Shown in pieces: positions 24,250-31,869 of a stretch of 53,124 nucleotides of DNA. The position numbers were made by a program, and so were the translations under genes. Position 1 is the stretch's first letter. Every line of letters begins with the position of its first letter. The DNA is taken from NCBI RefSeq assembly GCF_026169115.1, contig NZ_JAPFEA010000089.1, forward strand, positions 1 through 53,124, given 5' to 3'. Source of the stretch: Intestinimonas sp. Its GTDB lineage: Bacteria; Bacillota; Clostridia; Oscillospirales; Oscillospiraceae. The notes under the pieces were generated by a model that saw nothing but the letters and a program-made list of their open reading frames with translations, did not search any database and had not been told where the DNA came from.

Positions 24250-25563
24250 ATGTCACCCAGTATCCTGATCTCTCTGGTGGTGGTCGTGATCGCTTTCGCC
24301 CTGTTCTTTTTCTTCAGCTTCAAGGGCGTAAACCTGTTCCTGACGGTCTTTGCTTGTGTCACGCTGGTCTCCCTCTGCACCGCCGACGGGCTGACCGCCA
24401 TCTTTACCAGCTTCCTGCCCTCGGTGGGCACCATGTTCCAGCAGTTCTTCCTGCTCTACACCATCGGCGGCGCCTTCGGCTTCTGCCTGATGGAGAGCGG
24501 ACTGGGTTCCGCTATGGCGGTACATATGATCCGCATTTTTGGTGAGAAATGGATCGCCGTGGCGCTCTTTGTCATCACTTGCCTGATGATGGCCGCCGGC
24601 GTGGCCTCTTACCAGTACGCGATCCTGGCCATTGCCCTGCCGGTGCTGAAGCGTCTGAACATGTCCCGGAAGGTGGCCTTGGCCGCCATGTCTGCCGGCG
24701 CCGGTTCAGTAGCCTACGGCACCCTGATTGGTATGCCCAACGCTCTGAATATCGCGCCTACCACCTACCTGGGCACTACCACCATGGCCAGCCCCGTCAT
24801 CAGCTTGGTGTGCACCGCCTTCTCTGTGGCGTTCATCGTAGGCTATCTGATGCTTCTGACCAACCGCCTCAAGGCCAAGGGCGAGGGCTTTGTGACCTAT
24901 GACGACGACCCCAAGGTGGATCAGGACGAGAGCACCCTGCCGCCCGCCTAGAAGGGCTACCTCTGTGTGGCCTCCATCATTGGACTGAGCCTGCTGTTCC
25001 AGGGTTTCGGCATCGCCGCCATCCAGGCCACCACCTATGCCCAGGTGCTCTCCATCCTGCTGCTCTTCCTGCTGGTGGGTAAAAAACACCTGGCCAACCC
25101 CTTTCAGACCTGCGTGCGGGGCATCCAGGGCTCCCTGATCCCTGTGGTGTTCATCTCCATTGTGGTAGGATACGGCACCGTGGTCCAAGCCACTCCTGTA
25201 TTCAGCTGGCTGGTGGAGAAGGTGCTGGCTATGAACATGCACCCCTACCTGCTCACCTTTGTGGCGGTCAATCTGCTGGCCGGTATGACGGCCAACGGCA
25301 CCGGAGGCGTCACCCTGTTCATGCAGAACTTTGGCTCCACCATCCTGAGCAACCCTGCCATCAATGTGGGCGCTTTGCACCGCATCGCCGCCATCTCCGG
25401 CGCTGGTTTCGATTCCCTGCCCCACAACGGAGCCATCGCATTCCAGCTGTCTGTCTTCAAGCTCTCTTACAAGGAAGGCTATTTCCAGCAGTTTATGATG
25501 TCTGTGCTGGTCAACTTGTTGGCTGGCCTGCTGGCAGTCATGCTGGCCATCGCCCTTTACTGA
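24250..25563 (+). pseudogene. GntP-type transporter interrupted by an in-frame TAG
   Basis: Two frames in the same phase, separated only by TAG at 24949-24951, encode one 12-helix carrier of about 437 residues. The first part (234 residues) ends DQDESTLPPA and the second resumes KGYLCVASIIGLSLLF. GAGFDSLPHNGA near the C-terminus is the signature of GntP-family permeases of the D-beta-hydroxybutyrate-permease kind. The stop sits in the central cytoplasmic loop. Reinitiation at ATG or GTG codons just after the stop could in principle give two half-carriers. A nonsense mutation or sequencing error is the simple explanation. Confidence 0.78.
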
Positions 25564-25644
25564 CCCCTGCTTGGGGCCGCGATGCACGTCCGGCCTGTTT
25601 TGTCCATTCTGATTACATGATACAAATTTTAGGAGGTAACAATC

Positions 25645-26661
25645 ATGGGAAAGCCCTTAGCTGATTATGTCAAGCTGCCTGAGCTGGAAGAGTACAGGGA
25701 GTGGTTCAAGGATTTCGCCGATCTCTACCGTGAGGACGGCATTCTCCAGGTGACCTGGAAGACCCTGGACGGTCCCATGCAGCACAGCGGCATGTCTCAC
25801 CGGGCCATCAGCCAGCTGGTGCGCATCCTGTCCATGGACTTCAAGAACGAGATCATCATCTTCACCCACATCGGCGACAGCTGGATGACCGAGTCCGACC
25901 CCAATGGCTGGGAGACCTACTCCAAGCTGCCCACCGAGCGGTTCCAGCACCAGTACTTTGACGACACCAACCTGATTAAGAACATGATCTTTGATTTGGA
26001 TGTGCCCACCATCGGCGCCATCCCCGGCCCCGGTTTCCACTGGGATTCCGCCATGCTGTGCGACATCACCATCTGCTCTGACGATACCTGGATGGAGGTC
26101 CCCCACGCTCACGGCGGTCTGGTGCCCGGCGACGGCATGGGTCTGATGGCCCAGCACTACTTCGGCACCAAGCGGGGCAACTACTACATGATGACCGCCC
26201 GCCAGTGGACCGCCCAGCAGATGCTGGACTGGGGCATGGTCAGCGAGGTAGTGAAGAAGGACGACGTCATGGCCCGCGCCTGGGAGATCGCCCGGATGCT
26301 GAAGACCATGCCCTACGAGAACCGCACCATCATGTCCAACCTGGCCAAGCGTCCTCTGAAGAAGCTGCTGGTGGAGGACCTGAAGCTGCACACCGTCTCC
26401 GAGCAGTACGGCTCCCTGCTGCGTATCGCCGCTGGTGACATGGGCGACCGCAACGCCGCCCAGCAGGACGAGAAGTACATCAGCCAGACCAACGACTGGC
26501 GCTACTGCCACGATTGGATGCAGCAGGCTCCCAGCCGGGAGGTGTGGGACGGGTTCCGCACCAAGCCCATCGAGTGGTTCAAGGAAGTGGAGGATGGCAA
26601 AGAGGTCAACCCCTTCGACCCCGATAAAAAGGTGACGCCCTACCGTCCTGAGAGCAAATAA
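25645..26661 (+). CDS. Crotonase-fold hydrolase, 6-oxocamphor-hydrolase-like, copy 1
   Basis: 338 residues. Enoyl-CoA-hydratase fold, but the sequence resembles the beta-diketone hydrolase branch typified by Rhodococcus 6-oxocamphor hydrolase, which cleaves a C-C bond by retro-Claisen hydrolysis without CoA. Matching residues by position: His52 in GMSHRA, His132 in GFHWDSAMLCD, His154 in VPHAHGGLVPGDG and Asp163 nine residues later, the same His-Asp spacing as the His145/Asp154 dyad recalled for that enzyme. RGNYY and QMLDWGMVSEVV follow. Good Shine-Dalgarno site (TAGGAGGT). The C-terminal tail (from about residue 285) is specific to this protein. Substrate unknown; a cyclic 1,3-diketone is the natural guess. 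Confidence 0.75.
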   Translation: MGKPLADYVKLPELEEYREWFKDFADLYREDGILQVTWKTLDGPMQHSGMSHRAISQLVRILSMDFKNEIIIFTHIGDSWMTESDPNGWETYSKLPTERFQHQYFDDTNLIKNMIFDLDVPTIGAIPGPGFHWDSAMLCDITICSDDTWMEVPHAHGGLVPGDGMGLMAQHYFGTKRGNYYMMTARQWTAQQMLDWGMVSEVVKKDDVMARAWEIARMLKTMPYENRTIMSNLAKRPLKKLLVEDLKLHTVSEQYGSLLRIAAGDMGDRNAAQQDEKYISQTNDWRYCHDWMQQAPSREVWDGFRTKPIEWFKEVEDGKEVNPFDPDKKVTPYRPESK

Positions 26662-26700
26662 GCCGTCCGTCCGGACAGAAAATAAAGGAGGCATATTGAT

Positions 26701-27714
26701 ATGGGAAAACCTCTGGCTGATTACGTCAAGCTACCTGAATTTGATGAATATAAAGAGTGGTTCAAGGCATTTGCCGACCTGAAGCGGGAAGACGGCATTG
26801 TCCAGGTGACCTGGAAGACCAACGACGGCCCCATGCACCACAGCGGCATGTCCCACCGGGCCATGAGCCAGCTGACCCGCTGGCTGAGCCTGGACTACAA
26901 GAACGAGATCATCATCTACACCCACATCGGTGACAACTGGATGATCGAGTCCGACGCCAACGGCTGGGAGACCTACTCCAAGCTGCCCACCGAGCGGTTC
27001 CAGCACCAGTACTTTGACGACACCAACCTGATTAAGAACATGATCTTCGATCTGGATGTGCCCACCATCGGCGCCATCCCTGGCTCCGGCTTCCACTGGG
27101 ATTCCGCCATGCTGTGCGACATCACCATTTGCTCTGAGGACACCAAGATGGAGGTGCCCCACGCGCAGGGCGGTCTGGTGCCCGGCGACGGCATGGGCCT
27201 GATGGCCCAGCACTACTTCGGCACCCAGCGGGGCAATTACTACACCATGACCACCCGCCAGTTCACCGCCCAGCAGATGCTGGACTGGGGCATGGTCAGC
27301 GAGGTGGTGCCCAAGGGGACCGTGGTGGACCGCGCCTGGGAGATCGCCCGGATGCTGAAGACCATGCCCTACGAGAACCGTACCATCATGTCCAACCTGG
27401 CCAAGCGGCCCCTGAAGAAGCTGCTGGTGGAAGACCTGAAGCTGCACACCGTCTCCGAGCAGTACGGCTCCCTGCTGCGGGTGGCCGCCGGCGACCTGGG
27501 GGATGAGAACTCCGCCCAGCAGGACGAAAAGTACATCAGCCGGGTCAACGACTGGCGCTATGCCACTCACGACATGGAGGAACCTCAGACTGCCGAATCC
27601 TGGCGCGCCATGCCTCAGAAGGCCGCCGACTGGTGGAAAAAGGTGGAGGCCGGCGAGATCGAGAACCCCTATGTGTTCGAGCACAGCAACGAGCCCGAGG
27701 ACTATAAATTCTAA
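26701..27714 (+). CDS. Crotonase-fold hydrolase, 6-oxocamphor-hydrolase-like, copy 2
   Basis: 337 residues, a tandem paralogue of the preceding gene: nearly the same protein to about residue 285, including long blocks of near-identical DNA, then a wholly different tail (DMEEPQTAESWRAMPQKAAD onward). The candidate catalytic His52, His132, His154 and Asp163 are all kept; VPHAHGG of copy 1 is VPHAQGG here. Crotonases form trimers or hexamers, so the two copies could mix in one complex or act on two substrates. AAAGGAGG precedes the ATG. It follows copy 1 by 39 nt. Confidence 0.75.
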   Translation: MGKPLADYVKLPEFDEYKEWFKAFADLKREDGIVQVTWKTNDGPMHHSGMSHRAMSQLTRWLSLDYKNEIIIYTHIGDNWMIESDANGWETYSKLPTERFQHQYFDDTNLIKNMIFDLDVPTIGAIPGSGFHWDSAMLCDITICSEDTKMEVPHAQGGLVPGDGMGLMAQHYFGTQRGNYYTMTTRQFTAQQMLDWGMVSEVVPKGTVVDRAWEIARMLKTMPYENRTIMSNLAKRPLKKLLVEDLKLHTVSEQYGSLLRVAAGDLGDENSAQQDEKYISRVNDWRYATHDMEEPQTAESWRAMPQKAADWWKKVEAGEIENPYVFEHSNEPEDYKF

Positions 27715-27792
27715 TCCCACCATCTACGGAAGAAGGGGCCGCCTGTGCGCCCCTTCTTCCCGCGTATCCAAATAGAAGGAGTGAAATCTGCT

Positions 27793-28677
27793 ATGGCAAA
27801 GACCATTATTACCGCTGCCCTTACCGGTGCGGTCACCCCTGCGGGCTATAAAATCCCCGAGACCCCTCAGCAGATCGCCGACGATGCCTATGAAGCCTGG
27901 CAGGCCGGCGCTGCTGTGGTCCACCTCCACATGCGGGCCGACGACGGCCTGGGCGCCATGGACAAGGAGAAGTTCCGGGAGACCATCCGCCTCATCCGCA
28001 GCCATAAGGACTGCGACGTCATCATCAACTGCACCTCTTCCGGCGCCTCCCCCCAGCATCCCGCTACTGACGACGAGCGGATGGCCCACCACAAGGAGCT
28101 GGCCGGCATTGAGATGGGCTCCTATGATGCCGGTTCCTTTAACTGGATGCCCAGCGGTGTGTTCCTGAACAGCCCCCAGTTCCTGGAGAAGCTGGGCGAC
28201 CTGTACCTGGAAAAGGGCATCAAGCCGGAGATCGAGATATTTGATGCCGGCATGCTGGGCATCACCAATTACTTTGTCAAGAAGGGCCACTTGCCCACCC
28301 CCTGCCACTATCAGTTCTGCCTGGGCGTGTTGGGCGGCATGCCCGCTACTGTGGAAAATCTACTCTACTTGGTGCAGCATATCCCGGAAGGCTCCACTTG
28401 GTCCGCCTTTGGCGTGGGCAAGGGCCACCTGCCCATCCTGTTTGCTGCCCTGGCTCTGGGCGGCCACATTCGCGTGGGCATGGAGGACAACGTGGTCTTT
28501 GAAATCAAGGAAAACGGCGAGAAGGTCATGGCCACCAACCGTATGCTGGTGGAGCGTGCCGTAGCCGCTGTCAAGGCCTACGGCAACACCCCCGCCACCC
28601 CTGCCGAGGCCCGGCAGATGTTGGGGATCCCCGCCTTTGACGGAGAGAAGGTCCGCGCCGCGCTGGGAATCGGGTGA
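27793..28677 (+). CDS. Beta-keto acid cleavage enzyme (BKACE/DUF849)
   Basis: 294 residues, TIM barrel of the BKACE family, which condenses a beta-keto acid with acetyl-CoA and releases acetoacetate plus a new acyl-CoA. Zn ligands His44 and His46 (VVHLHMR) and Glu231, and catalytic Asp232 and Arg227 (IRVGMEDN), fall within one or two positions of those reported for Kce (His46, His48, Glu230, Asp231, Arg226). The start ATG has AAGGAGT 8-9 nt upstream. Product acetoacetate would feed the CoA-transferase and thiolase upstream. Specificity is unknown; triacetate, dehydrocarnitine and 3-keto-5-aminohexanoate are known substrates of relatives. Confidence 0.88.
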   Translation: MAKTIITAALTGAVTPAGYKIPETPQQIADDAYEAWQAGAAVVHLHMRADDGLGAMDKEKFRETIRLIRSHKDCDVIINCTSSGASPQHPATDDERMAHHKELAGIEMGSYDAGSFNWMPSGVFLNSPQFLEKLGDLYLEKGIKPEIEIFDAGMLGITNYFVKKGHLPTPCHYQFCLGVLGGMPATVENLLYLVQHIPEGSTWSAFGVGKGHLPILFAALALGGHIRVGMEDNVVFEIKENGEKVMATNRMLVERAVAAVKAYGNTPATPAEARQMLGIPAFDGEKVRAALGIG

Positions 28678-28682
28678 GATCC

Positions 28683-29636
28683 ATGACTGTCCAAGGTGTT
28701 TTTGGACCCATTGATACCAGTGAGCTGGGTCAGGTGCTCATGCACGAGCACGTGACCTGCGCCGATTGGTCCATGCGTATGAATTTTGGGTCCAGATTTT
28801 ATGAAGAAGCCGTGGTGGCGGATATGGCCGCCGGCCAGTTGAACAAGGCCGCCGCCTTGGGTGTGCGCACCATTGTGGACGGCACCCCTGTCAATCTGGG
28901 CCGGGACATTTGCCTGATCCGGGAGGTGGCCCGCCGTACCGGGCTCAACTTCATTGCCTCCACCGGCTTTTACTACCAGGAGGAACCCTGGCTGGCCTTC
29001 CGGGACGAGGAGCAGATCTACGACCTGCTGATGGGGGACTGCACCGACGGCATCCAGGGTACCGACAGCAAGCCGGGTATCCTGAAGGCCGGGGTGGGCC
29101 ATGCCGGCCTGACCCCCCTGCTGGAGAAGGTGCTCCATGCCACCGGACGGGTGTCCGCCCAGACCGGGCTGCCCATCTTCTGCCATCATGACCCCTCCGT
29201 CCACAGCGGTGGAGATATCCTGGACCTGTTTGAGAGCTGCGGTGTGCCCGCCAACCGGGTAATCCTGGGCCACAGCGGGGACACCGCCGACCTGGACTAC
29301 CTGACCGCCATGCTGGAGCGGGGATGCTGGCTGGGCATGGACCGCTTCGGCTTCTGCGACCGGGACCTGGGGCTGGAACCCCGGGTAGACACCATCGCTG
29401 CCCTCTGGCAGCGGGGATGGGGCGGCAGGCTCCTTCTCAGTCACGATTTGGCGGCCTATCTGGCTTTCTGGGACAGCTGGGAGACCACCCAAAACAGTGA
29501 CTATCTGAACCTGGAGGAGGACTATACATTCATCCACCGGCGGGTGCTCCCTGCCCTGGAGACCAAGGGCCTGGACCGTGAGGCGGCGGAGGGCCTGCTG
29601 AGCAAAAACCCCAGGGCATTTTTTGAAGGGCTGTAA
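28683..29636 (+). CDS. Phosphotriesterase-like metal hydrolase (probable lactonase)
   Basis: 317 residues, amidohydrolase fold of the PHP/PLL phosphotriesterase-homology type. Binuclear metal ligands: HEH in VLMHEHVTC, the carboxylated-Lys candidate in GILKAGVG, His in FCHHDPS, His in LGHSGDTAD and Asp in LLSHDLAAY. Natural members are mostly lactonases. It is the last gene of the island; GTG at 28674 overlapping the BKACE stop is an alternative start, but the ATG at 28683 is also well placed. In this pathway it could reopen a lactone formed from a 3,5-dioxo or hydroxy-oxo acid. Inference only. Confidence 0.78.
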   Translation: MTVQGVFGPIDTSELGQVLMHEHVTCADWSMRMNFGSRFYEEAVVADMAAGQLNKAAALGVRTIVDGTPVNLGRDICLIREVARRTGLNFIASTGFYYQEEPWLAFRDEEQIYDLLMGDCTDGIQGTDSKPGILKAGVGHAGLTPLLEKVLHATGRVSAQTGLPIFCHHDPSVHSGGDILDLFESCGVPANRVILGHSGDTADLDYLTAMLERGCWLGMDRFGFCDRDLGLEPRVDTIAALWQRGWGGRLLLSHDLAAYLAFWDSWETTQNSDYLNLEEDYTFIHRRVLPALETKGLDREAAEGLLSKNPRAFFEGL

Positions 29637-29680
29637 GCCTCTCTTAGACAGTTTTGCAAATCAAAATATTTGAGCATCTA

Positions 29681-29724
29681 AAAGGGCTTGCTGTTTGTGA
29701 AGGGCAAACAGCAAGTCCTTTTTA
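29681..29724 (+). terminator. Terminator at the end of the catabolic island
   Basis: AAGGGCTTGCTGTTTG / CAAACAGCAAGTCCTT (one G-U pair) followed by TTTTT. Confidence 0.9.
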
Positions 29725-29784
29725 TGAGTTTATGAGAGGCGTCGGCAAGGGAGACGGCTTAAACTTGGCCTTGATCGCTGCGCT

Positions 29785-29863
29785 GGATTGGGGATATTCC
29801 CACCGTCCTGGCTGAGACGGCAATACAGGACAGTGACCACATATTCCGGTTTGACTGTTTCAT
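29785..29863 (-). pseudogene. Serine-recombinase N-terminal remnant
   Basis: On the minus strand one frame reads KPEYVVTVLYCRLSQDGGN, very like the start of large serine recombinases of clostridial mobile elements (typically VTALYCRLSxDD, the Ser being the nucleophile). The frame is shifted relative to the nearest ATG and is cut short. The similarity is short, so this is suggestive only. Confidence 0.4.
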
Positions 29864-29943
29864 CCAGCCTGCCTTTTTCTTTCTCAAGCCGTTCACCGCA
29901 TTGCACAGACACAATGCCCAGGCGTAGAAGGTGAGACCGCAGG

Positions 29944-29983
29944 TAAAAATCGGGTTCGGCAATCTTGCCGAACCCGATTTTTA
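29944..29983. terminator. Bidirectional terminator 3' of frlD
   Basis: Symmetrical TAAAAATCGGGTTCGGCA / TGCCGAACCCGATTTTTA. It serves the minus-strand frl operon, whose last gene ends at 30170, and anything arriving from the left. Confidence 0.88.
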
Positions 29984-30169
29984 GTAAGGAGAACAAAATA
30001 CTGATGAACAAAACAAAGATTCGCTTCCATCCAACAGAATGTGCCCCAGAAAGTGGGCACAGGGCACAAGATCTGTATGTACTTCCGCGCTGGTGTGCAA
30101 AATTGGGTTTCTTGTTGCCCATTTGCCGGGCGCCCTCTGAAGACCGGGGCGGGAACGAGGGGGTCGGAA

Positions 30170-30967
30170 TCACCACGCACCGGCATAGCCCAAGGTGACA
30201 CTGCTGTTTTCGGCCCCCAGAACCATGCAGGCGGGGATGTCCCGTCCCCGCATCAGGCCGTACAGGAACCCGGCGATGAAGCTGTCCCCGGCTCCCATGG
30301 TGTCCACCACCTGACAGGGGACGATGGACCCGGGGTAAAACCGTGTCCCATCAAAGGCCAGACTCCCACGCTCCCCTCGGGTGGCCACCACGATCTTCGG
30401 ACCACGGGCGTGGAGGTTTCGGAGGATGTCCTCCAAGGCGCCGTCGTCGGCGGTGTCGTTGGAGAAAAAGGCGTAGTCCACATAGGGGAGGGCCCTCTGG
30501 GCGGCGGGGTCCTCCGGTCGGTCGGCGCAGTCAAAGGCCACCGGGATTCCCCGGGCCTTGATGCGGGGCAGGTCCCCCTCCACCCGGCCCCATAGGCCGG
30601 ACACCACCAGGTCGTGCCTGCACAGGAAATCCACGTCTGCTTCCGTCAGGCGGAATTCCTCCATGACGCCCTCCTCATAGTCGCCAAACACCCGGTCCCC
30701 GTCCACGATGGACACATGGGAGAGGGCGGTGGACCCGGGGGCGGTGTGCAGGTGGGACACGTCCACCCCCTTGCCCTCCAGGGCCCGGCGCAGGAAAGGT
30801 CCGTGGGGGTCGTCTCCCACCACGCCGGTATAGGAGGCAGCGCCCCCCAGACGGACGGTGTAAACCGCCACATTCACCGGGTTCCCGCCGGGGAAGGCTT
30901 CCCCAGTCTGGTCATAAAAATCAATGCAGTTGTCGCCCACGGCGGCCAGTTTCAGCTTTTTTTCCAT
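30170..30967 (-). CDS. frlD: Fructoselysine 6-kinase
   Basis: 265 residues, PfkB/ribokinase family. It phosphorylates fructoselysine at C6 in the cytosol. It closely follows E. coli FrlD as recalled: GDNCIDFYDQTGEAFPGGNP at the N-terminus, VFGDYEEGVM in the middle, DTMGAGDSFIAGFL with the catalytic Asp, and the ending YAGAW. Last gene of the minus-strand frl operon, 24 nt after frlC. Product fructoselysine-6-P is the substrate of FrlB. Good SD (AGGAGGAC). Confidence 0.93.
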   Translation of the reverse strand: MEKKLKLAAVGDNCIDFYDQTGEAFPGGNPVNVAVYTVRLGGAASYTGVVGDDPHGPFLRRALEGKGVDVSHLHTAPGSTALSHVSIVDGDRVFGDYEEGVMEEFRLTEADVDFLCRHDLVVSGLWGRVEGDLPRIKARGIPVAFDCADRPEDPAAQRALPYVDYAFFSNDTADDGALEDILRNLHARGPKIVVATRGERGSLAFDGTRFYPGSIVPCQVVDTMGAGDSFIAGFLYGLMRGRDIPACMVLGAENSSVTLGYAGAW

Positions 30968-30991
30968 ATCGTCCTCCTGTGCATTCCGTGG

Positions 30992-31810
30992 CTACGGCAA
31001 CATGGCCCGGACCCGCTCCACCGCCCGGCGGGCGGCCAGCGTAGGCTCGGCAATGTAGGCCGTCACCAGTTCGATGGTGGCCCGGCCCCGGTATCCCCGG
31101 CGTTCCAGCTCCCGGAGCAGCTCCGGCAGGTAGAGCCGTCCCTCTCCGGGCAGCAGATGGGAGTCGCTGGCCCCATCGCTGTCCACCAGATGGAGGTGGG
31201 CCATCCGGGGCCCCAGCAGGTCCAGATACTCCGTCGCCGGCGCGCCCGTCGCCGCCGGCGGTACTACGTCGCACATCCCTAGCAGACAGGGGGAGCCCAC
31301 CTCGTCCAGGGCCTGGGCCAGTTCCCCCGCCGTGGTACACAGATTGCTTTCGTAAGGGGTGAGGCTCTCCAGCAGGATGCTGTGACCGATGGCCTCGGCG
31401 TGGGCGGCCAGGACCCGCAGACTGTCGATGAGCCGCTTCCACAGGGCCTGTCGGGGCACGCCGCAGCCGCCGTGCCCCACGGAGATCAGGGTATGCTCCG
31501 CCCCCAGGGCCTTGCCCATGTCCAGGCAGAGCTTCAAATAGTCCATGGCATCCTCCCACTGGAGAGGGGTGCCCGCCATGTAGTTGTAGGGGTAGGCGTT
31601 GTGCTCCGGGGTGTAGACCCGCACCGGTATAGCGTACCGCTCTGCCAGATCCAGCACTGTCCTCAGCTCCCCCCGCCGGAGGTCGGGGGCGTAGGCGTGG
31701 GGGCGTCCCCCCCACAACTCAATGTAGTCATATCCCAGATCCCGGGCGTCGGCAAAGGCCCACTCCAGGGGAAAACGCTGGTAGCCGCTGGTGAACATAC
31801 CCAGTTCCAT
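30992..31810 (-). CDS. frlC: Fructoselysine 3-epimerase
   Basis: 272 residues, AP-endonuclease-2-type TIM barrel. It interconverts fructoselysine and psicoselysine. Strongly similar to E. coli FrlC: MELGMFTSGYQRFPLEWAF, IELWGGRPHAYAPDL, LLESLTPYESN, HLHLVDSDGASDSH and TIELVTAYI. The metal ligands (Glu, Asp/Cys-Asp, His, Glu) lie within these blocks. Presence of frlC besides frlB and frlD shows that the operon handles both fructoselysine epimers. It lies 59 nt after frlB. Confidence 0.94.
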   Translation of the reverse strand: MELGMFTSGYQRFPLEWAFADARDLGYDYIELWGGRPHAYAPDLRRGELRTVLDLAERYAIPVRVYTPEHNAYPYNYMAGTPLQWEDAMDYLKLCLDMGKALGAEHTLISVGHGGCGVPRQALWKRLIDSLRVLAAHAEAIGHSILLESLTPYESNLCTTAGELAQALDEVGSPCLLGMCDVVPPAATGAPATEYLDLLGPRMAHLHLVDSDGASDSHLLPGEGRLYLPELLRELERRGYRGRATIELVTAYIAEPTLAARRAVERVRAMLP

Positions 31811-31869
31811 AGCTCCTCCTGACAGGGACCGCCCCGGTGCTGCCCGGGGCGGTCCCTCACGATCTCAGA

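Larger units (their letters stand above)
29725..30165. other. Stretch without an intact gene
   Basis: No credible complete gene. It holds a fragment resembling the N-terminus of a serine recombinase and a perfect bidirectional terminator, both listed separately. The remainder up to frlD has only short frames without ribosome-binding sites. Confidence 0.6.

Noticed and set aside
24949-24951. TAG read as pyrrolysine in the GntP-type carrier
   Set aside because: No pyl genes or methylamine methyltransferases are seen, and GntP carriers have no known pyrrolysine. A nonsense mutation or base-call error is simpler.
19500-28677. Carnitine degradation (carnitine dehydrogenase plus BKACE)
   Set aside because: The dehydrogenase and BKACE would fit, but the 6-oxocamphor-hydrolase-like twins and lactonase have no place in that route and no betainyl-CoA thioesterase is present. 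Kept only as an alternative for single enzymes.
27793-28677. Kce of lysine fermentation
   Set aside because: No lysine aminomutase, 3,5-diaminohexanoate dehydrogenase or ammonia-lyase genes accompany it here, although lysine fermentation elsewhere in the genome is possible.
29730-30176. 148-codon minus-strand frame after the island
   Set aside because: No ribosome-binding site, spans the bidirectional terminator, and only a short recombinase-like piece in a shifted frame has any meaning.
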